DNA from: Neorhizobium sp. NCHU2750
Lineage (GTDB): Bacteria > Pseudomonadota > Alphaproteobacteria > Rhizobiales > Rhizobiaceae
Direction: 5' to 3'
DNA: 64,000 nucleotides
Assembly: GCF_003597675.1 (NCBI RefSeq)
Contig: NZ_CP030827.1
Location: forward strand, 868,001-932,000
Position numbers and translations under genes: made by a program. The first letter of the stretch is position 1; every line of letters starts with the position of its first letter. The notes under the pieces are model-generated. The model did no database searches. It had not been told where the DNA came from and was given only the letters and a program-made list of their open reading frames with translations. Below, one piece after another: positions 51,045 through 59,719 of the stretch.

Positions 51045-52133
51045 ATGAACATCAAGAGCCTTCTTCTCGGCTCCGCTGCTGCCCTCGCAGCAGTCTCTGG
51101 CGCCCAGGCTGCCGACGCTATCGTTGCTGCTGAGCCTGAGCCCATGGAATACGTTCGCGTTTGCGACGCTTTCGGCACCGGCTACTTCTACATCCCGGGC
51201 ACGGAAACCTGCCTCAAGGTCGGCGGCCGCGTTCGCTTCGACGCCAACTACGGTAACGTTTACAAGACGAACCGCGCTGGCGAAGGCACCTTCACCAACA
51301 CCCGCGCTGAACTTTACGTCTCGTCTGCTTCGGACACCGAATGGGGTGCGCTGAAGACCAACATGACCGCGCGTTTCGACTACAACCCGCACAACACTGC
51401 CAGCTACCCGGATGCAACCCGCACCCGTCTGATGGTTGCCACGATCGATATCGGCGGCTTCACCTTCGGTCTGCAGGACTCGCTGTATGAGCAGCTGCTC
51501 GGCTACGCCGGCAACGTCATCAACGACGACGTGATCAACTACGGTCCGTCCGAAGTTAACCAGATCGCCTACACCTACAAGGCTGACGCTCTGACCGCCT
51601 TCATCTCGCTCGAAGATGACGGCCAGAACAAGCGTGATACGCTGGCCTACGTTCCTGATCACCACAACAGCGATGCTCCGAACGTTGCTGCAGGTATCAA
51701 GTTCGACAACGGCACGTTCATGGCTGGCGTAACCGCTGGTTACGACGAGTCGATGGAAGAAGGCGCTGTCAAGGCTCGCATCGGCTACAAGACCGGCGCG
51801 TTCAACCTCTTCTTGATGGGCGGCTGGAACACCGACGGCGACACCTACAACAACTACGCTCCGGGCTCGAACTACGGCGACGCGACGATCGGTTGGGGCG
51901 ATTGGGCTCTGTGGACCGGCGGCGGCTACAAGTTCTCCAGCAAGCTGGCTATGAACGCTCAGGTTGCCTACACCGACTCGAAGGTCTTCGAAGCAACGGC
52001 TAACCTGGCTTGGACCCCGGCTGCTGGCTTCCTGATCCAGCCGGAAGTTACCTACGTCAACATCGACGACGTACCGGGCAAGGGCGAGCAGGACCGTTGG
52101 GAAGGCATCGTTCGCTTCCAGCGCACGTTCTAA
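51045..52133 (+). CDS. RopA/Omp2-like porin 1 (Porin_2 family)
   Basis: The 362-residue outer-membrane trimeric beta-barrel porin has a signal peptide cut after residue 22 (SGAQA/AD). The family N-terminus follows, MEYVRVCDAFGTGYFYIPGTETCLKVGGRVRFD, with the conserved Cys pair, then repeated amphipathic strands and the terminal strand ending VRFQRTF with the C-terminal Phe needed for BAM assembly. It allows passive diffusion of small solutes. It is the first of four tandem paralogues. Its leader contains the SD hairpin, and a GC hairpin plus T-run terminates it at 52155-52181. Confidence 0.95.
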   Translation: MNIKSLLLGSAAALAAVSGAQAADAIVAAEPEPMEYVRVCDAFGTGYFYIPGTETCLKVGGRVRFDANYGNVYKTNRAGEGTFTNTRAELYVSSASDTEWGALKTNMTARFDYNPHNTASYPDATRTRLMVATIDIGGFTFGLQDSLYEQLLGYAGNVINDDVINYGPSEVNQIAYTYKADALTAFISLEDDGQNKRDTLAYVPDHHNSDAPNVAAGIKFDNGTFMAGVTAGYDESMEEGAVKARIGYKTGAFNLFLMGGWNTDGDTYNNYAPGSNYGDATIGWGDWALWTGGGYKFSSKLAMNAQVAYTDSKVFEATANLAWTPAAGFLIQPEVTYVNIDDVPGKGEQDRWEGIVRFQRTF

Positions 52134-52154
52134 TTCCTTATGGAATGATAGTGG

Positions 52155-52181
52155 AAAGGCCCGGCATTGCCGGGCCTTTTT
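52155..52181 (+). terminator. Terminator of porin 1
   Basis: The hairpin AAAGGCCCGGC-ATT-GCCGGGCCTTTTT lies 22 bp past the stop codon. It is an intrinsic terminator, nearly the same as those after the other porin genes. Confidence 0.92.
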
Positions 52182-52637
52182 GCGTTTAGCGTGATACGAA
52201 TGCGGCGGACCGGGCGGCCGAGGCTGTTCTATTTGATTCGATCTCGATCCCGTGTGCCGGCAATCTTCGTGTCTCTCGGCGTGCATTGATATGTGGCCTC
52301 TCCTGGAGGCCGCTAGCGCATCGCGTGCCGATTGATTTAACGCAGATTGCCTAGTGGTTCGCATCGGATCATCGCTGTGCGATTTCACCGTTGTTTGCGA
52401 TGACTTCCGGCCCATTCGTCCTGCCGGCCTTCTGTGAGAGGGTGGGGGAGGGCTGCGGGCCGCCTAGGCTCATCGATGCGGTCTGGGTGCGGCATCCATC
52501 AGGCCGAGTGGAAGGGGTCTGTTTGCGATCGGCCTGTCGTCGGGCTTCGATGGCTCGACTGTACGCTTTTCTGCCTCCAAAAATTGCCGAGTGCCTCTCT
52601 GTTCATCGGCGATGGATCAAGGAAAAGGCATGTGCCG

Positions 52638-52667
52638 GATATCAACATTAGGTTGATATCATTTTTT
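52638..52667 (+). terminator. Orphan intrinsic terminator, possible sRNA end
   Basis: A perfect 9-bp stem (GATATCAAC / GTTGATATC, loop ATTAG) is followed by ATTTTTT. It lies about 480 bp beyond the porin-1 terminator and about 570 bp before porin 2, with no gene to terminate. That suggests an unannotated transcript, perhaps a small RNA, ending here. Confidence 0.6.
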
Positions 52668-53052
52668 GCATCTGTCTCCGTCTTCGGACTTCGGCTCCGA
52701 AATTCTAAAGCTACCTATGGTAGCTGGATTGCGACAGTTGGAATGTCGCTATTAGACATCGGCGTCCGTCCTGATTGGCTGACTAGACAATTAAGCCGTG
52801 TATAGACGGAAAAGTTAAGCGGAGGCGGCTACGATTATGGCGGCAGTGACGCCTGCTTATTTTTGGCCGGATCTGCGTGACCGATTGGCATAAATCAGCC
52901 GAAAATGCCGCTTTATGCCGGCGATTCGCGCTGAAGCGGCTCTTGGCCTGGTCTCCGACGCGATTTTAATCGGCACGCGCATGTGTTGCAGCGCCATATT
53001 CCTAACAAATCGTATAGAAAATGACCCGGTCTCAGGTTGATATGCGGAAAGA

Positions 53053-53060
53053 TTGCAACA
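53053..53060 (+). promoter_or_regulatory. Shared upstream element of the porin genes, copy before porin 2
   Basis: TTGCAACA lies 182 bp upstream of the porin-2 ATG. The same octamer (TTGYAACA) recurs at 54430 and 55849, at 179 and 180 bp before porins 3 and 4. Constant spacing in otherwise divergent sequence suggests part of a promoter or regulator site. Confidence 0.5.
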
Positions 53061-53223
53061 CTTTGCCGCAAAGTTGGGAATTGGAAACCTCCGGTCGTGT
53101 TACGCGCTTGTCATCTTTTACAAACTTCCGGTAGCTTGAACTCGAAAGCATGACTTCGCGTGTGTTTTCTAAAAGTCGCGGATGCAGGGGAACTGGTTTT
53201 TAAAAGCCCGCATCTCATTCAAC

Positions 53224-53240
53224 TTTGACTGGAGGTCAAA
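53224..53240 (+). promoter_or_regulatory. Hairpin presenting the ribosome-binding site, porin 2
   Basis: This is the same 17-bp TTTGAC-TGGAG-GTCAAA hairpin as before porin 1, ending 1 bp before the ATG at 53242. Its identity stands out because the sequences further upstream differ. Confidence 0.65.
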
Positions 53241-53241
53241 A

Positions 53242-54312
53242 ATGAACATCAAGAGCCTTCTTCTCGGCTCCGCTGCTGCTCTCGCAGCAGTATCCGGCGC
53301 CCAGGCTGCCGACGCTATCGTTGCTGCCGAGCCGGAACCGATGGAATACGTTCGCGTTTGCGACGCATTCGGCACGGGCTACTTCTACATTCCGGGCACG
53401 GAAACCTGCCTCAAGATCGGCGGCCGCGTTCGCTTCGAAGCCGACTACGCTGACCCTTACAGCCCGAACAGCGGTGGCACCTACACCAACACCCGCGCTG
53501 AACTCTTCCTTGACACCGCTTCGGACACCGAGTGGGGCGCTCTGAAGACCAGCATCGTCGCACGTTTCGACTATAACCCGAAGAACAGCCTGTCCGGTGA
53601 TGCTGGCGTAGGTTACTTCTCCGGCGGTGGTTTCAAGGACAACACCCGTACACGCCTGATCGCAGCCAACATTCAGCTTGGCGGCTTCCTTGTCGGTCTC
53701 GCTGACTCGCAGTACTCGTCCTTCATCAACTACGCCGGCGACGTCATCAACGACGACGTGATCTCTTACGGTCAGTTCGAACTGAACCAGATGACCTACA
53801 CGTTCGACGCGGGTAATGGCTTCTCGGCCTACATCTCGCTCGAAGACGACGGCGAAAACAAGCGTGACTACATCGCTGCTTCCAGCGACTCCCCGGATTT
53901 CACCGGCGGTGTGAAGTATCAGACCGAAACCTTCATGGTCGGCGTTGTCGCCGGTTATGACGAATCCATGGAAGAAGGCGGCATCAAGGCCAAGGTCTCC
54001 GGCAACATCGGCGCACTCAGCCTCTTCCTCATGGGCGGCTGGAACACCGATGGCGACTCGACCAACAAGTTCGCTCCGGGTTGGGGTGACTTCGCTGTCT
54101 GGGGTGGCGCTGGCTACAAGTTCTCCGACAAGGTTGCTGCAAACCTGCAGGTTGCCTATGCCGATCTGAACGACAAGCTTGCTGTCACCGGCAACGTTCA
54201 GTGGACCCCGGTCAAGGGCTTCTTGATCCAGCCGGAAGTGTCCTACACCAACTGGGACAAGCTGGACGAAGACCAGTGGGCTGGCCTCGTTCGCTTCGAG
54301 CGCAAGTTCTGA
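53242..54312 (+). CDS. RopA/Omp2-like porin 2
   Basis: The 356-residue Porin_2 protein has a signal peptide identical to porin 1 and a nearly identical first 60 residues, ending VRFERKF. The middle differs most from the other copies: there is an insertion GDAGVGYFSGGGFKDN near residues 113-128 and a variant strand LGGFLVGLADSQYSSFINYAGDVINDD. Several blocks (NGFSAYISLEDDG, KAKVSGNIGA) are shared with porin 4 and not with porin 1. An in-frame ATG at 53182 is ignored because the signal peptide starts at 53242 behind GGAGG. Confidence 0.94.
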   Translation: MNIKSLLLGSAAALAAVSGAQAADAIVAAEPEPMEYVRVCDAFGTGYFYIPGTETCLKIGGRVRFEADYADPYSPNSGGTYTNTRAELFLDTASDTEWGALKTSIVARFDYNPKNSLSGDAGVGYFSGGGFKDNTRTRLIAANIQLGGFLVGLADSQYSSFINYAGDVINDDVISYGQFELNQMTYTFDAGNGFSAYISLEDDGENKRDYIAASSDSPDFTGGVKYQTETFMVGVVAGYDESMEEGGIKAKVSGNIGALSLFLMGGWNTDGDSTNKFAPGWGDFAVWGGAGYKFSDKVAANLQVAYADLNDKLAVTGNVQWTPVKGFLIQPEVSYTNWDKLDEDQWAGLVRFERKF

Positions 54313-54332
54313 TCTATACCGAAATTGTCTAG

Positions 54333-54360
54333 AAAAGGCCCGGCTTTGCCGGGCTTTTTT
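54333..54360 (+). terminator. Terminator of porin 2
   Basis: The hairpin AAAAGGCCCGGC-TTT-GCCGGGCTTTTTT lies 20 bp after the stop codon, a strong intrinsic terminator. Confidence 0.92.
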
Positions 54361-54429
54361 GTGTTTTTGCCCCTGAGTTTCGCCATTGGCGCGAGTTTCA
54401 TTAAATTTCGTCCATGAACTGGGGAGAGT

Positions 54430-54437
54430 TTGCAACA
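54430..54437 (+). promoter_or_regulatory. Shared upstream element, copy before porin 3
   Basis: TTGCAACA lies 179 bp upstream of the ATG at 54616, matching the copies at 53053 and 55849 in sequence and spacing. Confidence 0.5.
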
Positions 54438-54615
54438 CTGTGTCTCGCTCGATGGGCTGCAAGCGTTTTGTGGAGATCCCTCCGCTTGTCGTTTCCAGAA
54501 TCGAGGACTATCCGTGGCTGCAGGGGATCGAGATGACTGGCTCTATCCTCTGTAATTGACGGGCCGCCTCCAACAATTTCGGGGGAGGTGCCCCTGGGGA
54601 TGATTGGAGATTTCA

Positions 54616-55722
54616 ATGAATATCAAGAGCCTTCTTCTTGGCTCCGCTGCTGCTCTGGCCGCAGTATCTGGCGCACAGGCTGCCGACGCAATCGTCGCTG
54701 CCGAACCGGAACCGATGGAATATGTTCGCGTCTGCGACGCCTTCGGTGCTGGCTATTTCTACATTCCGGGTTCGGAAACCTGCCTCAAGGTTGGTGGCCG
54801 CATTCGCGTTGATGCTTACCACGGCAACGCCTACGACTTGAGCAGCAAGGGCGAAGGCACCTTCATGAACACCCGCGCAGAGCTGTATATGCAGTCTGCG
54901 TCGGATACCGAATGGGGTGCTCTGAAAACCAATATCGTCGCGCGCTTCGACTGGAACCAGCATCAGCAGACCGGTTATGGCGGCTCCTATCCGGACCAGA
55001 CTCGTACCCGCCTGATGGTCGGGACGATCGATATCGCCGGTTTCACCTTCGGTCTTCAGGATTCGCTGTATGAACAGCTGCTCGGTTACGCTGGCAACGT
55101 CATCAACGACGACGTGATCAACTATGGTCCGTCTGAAGTTAACCAGATCGACTATACCTACAAGGGCAGCAACGGTATCACCGCATTCATCGGCGCTGAA
55201 GACGACGGCCAAAACAAGCGCGATGGCGTAACCTACGGCTACGATACCCACAACAGCGATGCGCCGAATGGCGTTGCCGGTATCAAGTACGACAACGGCA
55301 AGTTCATGGCCGGTATCGTCGGTGGTTACGACGAATCGGAACAGGCGGGCGTCCTCAAGGCTCGCCTCAACGGAAACTTTGGCGCTCTCAGCCTCTTCAT
55401 CCTGGGTGGCTGGAACATGGACGGCAACAAGATTAGCAACTATGCTCCGGGCAGCAAGTACGGTGGCACGACGGCCATTGGCTGGGGCGACTGGGCTTTC
55501 TGGACCGGCGGTACCTACAAGTTCTCCAGCAAGCTGGCCACCAACGTTCAGGTTGCCTACACGGATAGCAAGGTCTTCGAAGCTACGGCCGACTTGGCTT
55601 GGACCCCGGCAGCAGGCTTCCTGATCGAGCCGGAAGTCACCTACGTCAACATTGACAACGACACTCCCGCTGTCAAATCGGATCAGTGGGAAGGCATCGT
55701 TCGCTTCCAGCGCACGTTCTGA
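54616..55722 (+). CDS. RopA/Omp2-like porin 3
   Basis: The 368-residue Porin_2 protein shares the signal peptide and N-terminal 50 residues with the other copies and ends VRFQRTF. Its central part is closest to porin 1 (FGLQDSLYEQLLGYAGNVINDDVINYGPSEVNQI is shared exactly). Codon use differs more at third positions, so it is the older or less homogenised of that pair. Unique loops include FDWNQHQQTGYGGSYPDQ and SEQAGVLKARLNGN. The start is the ATG at 54616, with GGAGATTTCA before it. An ATG four codons earlier precedes the signal peptide. Confidence 0.94.
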   Translation: MNIKSLLLGSAAALAAVSGAQAADAIVAAEPEPMEYVRVCDAFGAGYFYIPGSETCLKVGGRIRVDAYHGNAYDLSSKGEGTFMNTRAELYMQSASDTEWGALKTNIVARFDWNQHQQTGYGGSYPDQTRTRLMVGTIDIAGFTFGLQDSLYEQLLGYAGNVINDDVINYGPSEVNQIDYTYKGSNGITAFIGAEDDGQNKRDGVTYGYDTHNSDAPNGVAGIKYDNGKFMAGIVGGYDESEQAGVLKARLNGNFGALSLFILGGWNMDGNKISNYAPGSKYGGTTAIGWGDWAFWTGGTYKFSSKLATNVQVAYTDSKVFEATADLAWTPAAGFLIEPEVTYVNIDNDTPAVKSDQWEGIVRFQRTF

Positions 55723-55744
55723 TTTCCACCAATCGTGCTATCGG

Positions 55745-55771
55745 AAAAGCCCGGCATTGCCGGGCTTTTTT
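55745..55771 (+). terminator. Terminator of porin 3
   Basis: The hairpin AAAAGCCCGGC-ATT-GCCGGGCTTTTTT lies 22 bp after the stop codon. Confidence 0.92.
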
Positions 55772-55848
55772 GACTCTTGATAGGTGTCGCCTTCATTTTC
55801 CCATGCAACGCAAGGGTTTACACGGTTTCGTGATACACTGCGACAAGA

Positions 55849-55856
55849 TTGTAACA
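55849..55856 (+). promoter_or_regulatory. Shared upstream element, copy before porin 4
   Basis: TTGTAACA lies 180 bp upstream of the ATG at 56036, within one or two bases of the spacing seen before porins 2 and 3. Confidence 0.5.
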
Positions 55857-56035
55857 GCCTCTGGTATATGTTGCCTTATTCATACGGAGGCTGCTCCATT
55901 TTTCTTGAGACTTGCGCGATCGGCGCGTAGCCTCGGAATCAGGGTTGAGGCGTCGTCTCGATCTTGTGGCTTTCGGTCCGGCTTGGGGACGGCATGACCG
56001 GGGTTTTGTTTAAAGACTGTATCTGGAGATCTCCC

Positions 56036-57136
56036 ATGAACATTAAGAGCCTTCTTCTCGGCTCCGCTGCTGCTCTCGCAGCAGTTTCCGGCGCGCATGC
56101 TGCCGACGCTATCGTTGCCGCTGAGCCGGAGCCGATGGAATACGTTCGCGTTTGCGACGCGTTCGGTGCAGGTTACTTCTACATTCCTGGCTCGGAAACC
56201 TGCCTCAAGGTTGGTGGCCGCGTTCGTTTCGACGCCATTTACGGCAATGCCTATGCCCGTGACTCTTCGGGTACCTACACCAACACCCGCGCTGAGCTCT
56301 ACCTCGACACCGCTTCGGACACCGAAATGGGTGCCCTGAAGACGAGCATCATCGCCCGCTTCGACTACGATCCGCACAATGCAGCCAGCCGCGGTGGCGA
56401 CTATCCGGATGAGACCCGCACCCGTCTGATGCAGGCAACGGTCAGCCTCGGTGGCTTCACCGCCGGTCTGCAGGATTCGCTCTATGAATCCTTCATCAAC
56501 TACGCTGGCGACGTCGACAGCGACGACGTGGTCAACTACGGCCCGTCGGAAGTCAACCAGTTGGCTTACACCTACCAGGCTGGCAACGGCTTCTCGGCAT
56601 TCATCGCCATGGAAGACGACGGCCAGAACAAGCGTGACGGCGTTGTCTACGCTCCTGACCACCACAACAGCGACTCGCCGAACTTCGCCGGCGGTGTAAA
56701 GTATGACACCGGCACCTTCATGTTCGGCGTCACCGCTGGTTACGACGAATCGATGGAAGAAGGCGCGATCAAGGCCAAGGTCTCTGGCAACATCGGCGCA
56801 TTCAACCTCTTCCTGATGGGCGGCTGGAACACCGACGGCAACACCGTCAACAGCTACGCACCGGGTTACACCTACAACTCGGAATCTGGCGACGTTGTTG
56901 GTTGGGGTGACTGGGCTCTGTGGACCGGTGGCGGCTACAAGTTCTCCGACAAGCTGTCTGCAAACATTCAGGTTGCATACACCGACTCGAAGGTCTTCTC
57001 CGCTGTTGGTAACCTGCAGTGGAAGCCGGCAGCTGGCTTCCTGATCCAGCCGGAACTGGCTTACACCAACTGGAACAACTCGACTGTATCTGCCGACTCT
57101 TGGCAGGGCTTCCTCCGCTTCCAGCGCACCTTCTAA
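56036..57136 (+). CDS. RopA/Omp2-like porin 4
   Basis: The 366-residue Porin_2 protein has the same signal peptide except SGAHA at the cleavage site, the common N-terminus and a final LRFQRTF strand. Its interior alternates between blocks like porin 1 (GLQDSLYE, PDHHNSD, WALWTGGGYKFS) and blocks like porin 2 (FINYAGDV, NGFSAFI, KAKVSGNIGA), a mosaic pattern expected from recombination between copies. The ATG at 56036 is chosen because it starts the signal peptide. The frame is open 24 codons upstream. Confidence 0.94.
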   Translation: MNIKSLLLGSAAALAAVSGAHAADAIVAAEPEPMEYVRVCDAFGAGYFYIPGSETCLKVGGRVRFDAIYGNAYARDSSGTYTNTRAELYLDTASDTEMGALKTSIIARFDYDPHNAASRGGDYPDETRTRLMQATVSLGGFTAGLQDSLYESFINYAGDVDSDDVVNYGPSEVNQLAYTYQAGNGFSAFIAMEDDGQNKRDGVVYAPDHHNSDSPNFAGGVKYDTGTFMFGVTAGYDESMEEGAIKAKVSGNIGAFNLFLMGGWNTDGNTVNSYAPGYTYNSESGDVVGWGDWALWTGGGYKFSDKLSANIQVAYTDSKVFSAVGNLQWKPAAGFLIQPELAYTNWNNSTVSADSWQGFLRFQRTF

Positions 57137-57156
57137 TTCCTCACGGAATGAGACGA

Positions 57157-57183
57157 AAAGGCCCGGTTCTCCGGGCCTTTTTG
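57157..57183 (+). terminator. Terminator of porin 4
   Basis: The hairpin AAAGGCCCGG-TTCT-CCGGGCCTTTTT lies about 20 bp past the stop codon and closes the array. Confidence 0.92.
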
Positions 57184-57356
57184 CGTTATGGCCCGTGCCT
57201 TGCGTGCCGTTCAGGGCGATCAATAGCGCTGCGGCAGGGGCGCGAAGCGGAAAAACGCAATTATCGTTGGGGGAGGGGGAGGCGCCTTCTCTCATGCGCG
57301 CGCAAGATCGCCGCGGCGGCCAGCAAGTCAGCCACGCATAAAATACTGTACGGGAT

Positions 57357-59477
57357 TTATCCCTCGCGGCCGAACCTGAGGTCCGAGACGATGTCGGCCT
57401 TCTGGCCAAGCCGCGTCTTGTAGACCTGGTAATTCTCCAGCACCCGCTGCACATAGTTGCGGGTTTCGGGGAAGGGGATGCGTTCCACCCAGTCGATCAC
57501 CTCGTCGAGCGGCTTGCCGCGCGGATCGCCATAGCGGGCGATCCATTCCGGCACCCGCTTCGGCCCGGCATTATAGGCGATGAAGGTGAGGATGTAGGAT
57601 CCGCCGAACGCGTCGATCTGCTCGCCGAGATAATGGGCGCCGAGAGTGGCGTTATAGCCGGCGTCGCTGGTCAGCCGGTCGGCCCGGAAACTCATGCCGT
57701 GTCGTTTGGCGACGCCCTGTGCGGTGCCAGGCAGAAGCTGCAGGAGGCCGCGCGCATTGGCGGCCGAGACGGCTGCCGGGTTGAAGGCACTTTCCTGCCG
57801 CGCAATTGAATAGGCGAGCGCCTTGCCGGACCCGGCAATATTGGCGCCGGCCGGGATGACGCCGAGAGGATAGGCAAGCGCTGCCACATCGATGCCGCGG
57901 GAGAAGGCTGCCTTGCCGATCTTGAGCGACAGCGCATGGTCGCCCTGTTCCTCGGCTCGCGCTGTCAGAAGTGCCAGTTCGCCGGGACTGGTGATCTGTT
58001 CGCCGAGTGCCGCGTAAAGCGCTGCCGACCGGCGGTCATGACCGACCGAATCGAGCCTTGCAATCGCCTGCACCACTTCGCGCGAGGCAAAACGCTCGCG
58101 ATCCTGCGCCGTCGGAACGGGATAGCTGACATCGAGCGTGGTCTTGCCGAGGCGCGCCGCCGCCAGCTGCCCGTAGAATGTGCCCGTGTATCGTGCCGCC
58201 TGCTCGTAGAGGGAACGTGCCTGTCCGGGGCCGCCGGCCTCTGCCGCGCGACCAAGCCAGTAAAGCGCCCGCGAGGCGGAAAGCGGTTTGTTCGACGCTT
58301 CGAGGATCTTGCGGAAATGCGTCTCGGCCGTGCTCGGGTCGTTCAGAGCTCTAAGCGCATACCAGCCGGCATGGAACTCCGCATCGGCCCGGTCGACCGA
58401 GGACTGCGCCATATTGTCGGCGACGAGCTTGTAAGCTCCCCGAAAATCGCCCTGGTCAGCAAGGCCGCGCGAGACGATACGCTGCTCGTTCCACCATTCG
58501 CCGGCATTGACCAGCCTGGCGGGGTCGCGTGGTACGCGCTCGAGCAGCTTGGCGGCATCCTCGAACTGGTCCTGGCGCCGGGCATATTCGATGCGGATGA
58601 ACAGATAGGCCGGATCGCTGGTGAAGGAGCCTTCCACGGCATTGATCATCTGCGGCGCATTCTTGGCGCCTGAAGAGACAGCAACCCACGCCTTGTAGAG
58701 CGATTGTGCGTTGCCGAGCATCGAAAAGCGCTTCGCCTGCGCGCTACGCCCGCGATAGAGCAGATAGTCCATCCGCGCCCTGTGGTCGGCGACCGTCAGC
58801 AGGCCGCTGAATTCGCCGAGTATCTTGTCTTCGGTCTGGGTATCCAGCGCATCGCCGAGCCAGAGCGCGCGGATCGTGCGCGCCGCATCGGCGGAGCGGC
58901 CGGTCGCCATCTGCGCCCGAGCGAGAATCATCGCGCCTTCCTGCGTCTGCGGCTTGTAGGGTCCCATCGCCGACAGGACCGCGCCGGCAGGCGGGTTTTC
59001 ACGGTAGAGCGCCCGTTCTTCCTTTTCGCGCAATCCGCCGATCCCCGGCCAGCCGGAAAGCTCGCGTTCGGCTGCAGCGATCTCGCGATAGGGCACGTCC
59101 TTCAGGCCGGAGCTCGCAATCGCCCAGGTCAGGATACGGCGGTCGAGCGAACCCTCGGGAAGGCTGTTGCGCGCCGCGATCGCCTGATCCGCATCATTGT
59201 CGGAAAGCGCGTCGAGCCCGGTCTTCAGGGTCGAGGATGCAAGCGGGCGGTCGAGACGCGGGATCGAGCCGGTAATCTCGGGTGTCGGCATCGCCACGGG
59301 TGTCGGCACGGCCTGCATTCGCGGCGTCCCCGGCATCGGCATGCTGGCGGGAGCATCAGGTCGCACGAAGGGGAGCGGCACGCTGCCACTCAAGGGAGGA
59401 GCCGTCTGGCCAAGTGCCAGGCTCGATATGCTTGCGGCACCCAATCCCAAGGTGAGGATCAGAGCAGGCTTCTTCAT
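57357..59477 (-). CDS. slt: Soluble lytic murein transglycosylase
   Basis: The 706-residue periplasmic enzyme cleaves peptidoglycan glycan strands to give 1,6-anhydro-muropeptides. It has a signal peptide (MKKPALILTLGLGAASISSLALG), a Pro-rich segment, a long superhelical alpha-solenoid (about residues 90-540) with TPR-like repeats, and a C-terminal SLT domain: SIARQESAFNPAAVSAANARGLLQLLPGTA, with catalytic Glu near 562, and LTFIAYNAGPKRVPEW. Length matches Slt70 homologues with an extended N-terminus. It is divergent from dapA, a cell-wall precursor gene. Confidence 0.95.
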   Translation of the reverse strand: MKKPALILTLGLGAASISSLALGQTAPPLSGSVPLPFVRPDAPASMPMPGTPRMQAVPTPVAMPTPEITGSIPRLDRPLASSTLKTGLDALSDNDADQAIAARNSLPEGSLDRRILTWAIASSGLKDVPYREIAAAERELSGWPGIGGLREKEERALYRENPPAGAVLSAMGPYKPQTQEGAMILARAQMATGRSADAARTIRALWLGDALDTQTEDKILGEFSGLLTVADHRARMDYLLYRGRSAQAKRFSMLGNAQSLYKAWVAVSSGAKNAPQMINAVEGSFTSDPAYLFIRIEYARRQDQFEDAAKLLERVPRDPARLVNAGEWWNEQRIVSRGLADQGDFRGAYKLVADNMAQSSVDRADAEFHAGWYALRALNDPSTAETHFRKILEASNKPLSASRALYWLGRAAEAGGPGQARSLYEQAARYTGTFYGQLAAARLGKTTLDVSYPVPTAQDRERFASREVVQAIARLDSVGHDRRSAALYAALGEQITSPGELALLTARAEEQGDHALSLKIGKAAFSRGIDVAALAYPLGVIPAGANIAGSGKALAYSIARQESAFNPAAVSAANARGLLQLLPGTAQGVAKRHGMSFRADRLTSDAGYNATLGAHYLGEQIDAFGGSYILTFIAYNAGPKRVPEWIARYGDPRGKPLDEVIDWVERIPFPETRNYVQRVLENYQVYKTRLGQKADIVSDLRFGREG

Positions 59478-59719
59478 CCGGCGACTCGCGAAAAAGACAT
59501 TTACCCCTATCGGGTTCTCCCATTAGGCTCCGGCGGCCTTAACGAAAGCTTACCATGATCCTGAAAATGCGCATCTTCTAAGGATTGAGCGCAGTCAGAA
59601 TCCTGTGACCCGCATGGCGTTCCGCTTTGCGCTTGTCGCCGATCTGGCTCCGCTCTATGGTGCGCCGTCTTAAATGTTGATTGCGGCCGAAGCATGGACT
59701 TGGGCCATGGGAGTTATGC

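Larger units (their letters stand above)
52134..53241. other. Long gene-free gap between porins 1 and 2
   Basis: At 1108 bp this is the largest gap in the window. Beyond the porin-1 terminator I see no convincing gene: the longest frame (from 52391) has no ribosome-binding site and unusual composition. The gap does hold an orphan terminator (52638-52667), two more inverted repeats (52709-52725, 52731-52749), the shared TTGCAACA element (53053-53060) and the porin-2 leader hairpin. Confidence 0.6.
54313..54615. other. Gap between porins 2 and 3
   Basis: This 303-bp gap contains the porin-2 terminator, the shared TTGCAACA element and a leader with GGAG about 9 nt before the porin-3 start. The SD hairpin of porins 1 and 2 is not present. 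No gene is visible. Confidence 0.6.
55723..56035. other. Gap between porins 3 and 4
   Basis: This 313-bp gap holds the porin-3 terminator, the shared TTGTAACA element and a leader in which the Shine-Dalgarno sits in a 10-bp palindrome GGAGATCTCC (56025-56034), one base before the porin-4 ATG. No gene is visible. Confidence 0.6.

Noticed and set aside
52391..52651. 86-codon ORF in the gap between porins 1 and 2
   Set aside because: It starts at TTG without SD, is unusually rich in Arg, Cys and Trp, and ends inside the orphan terminator, so an untranslated RNA is the better explanation.
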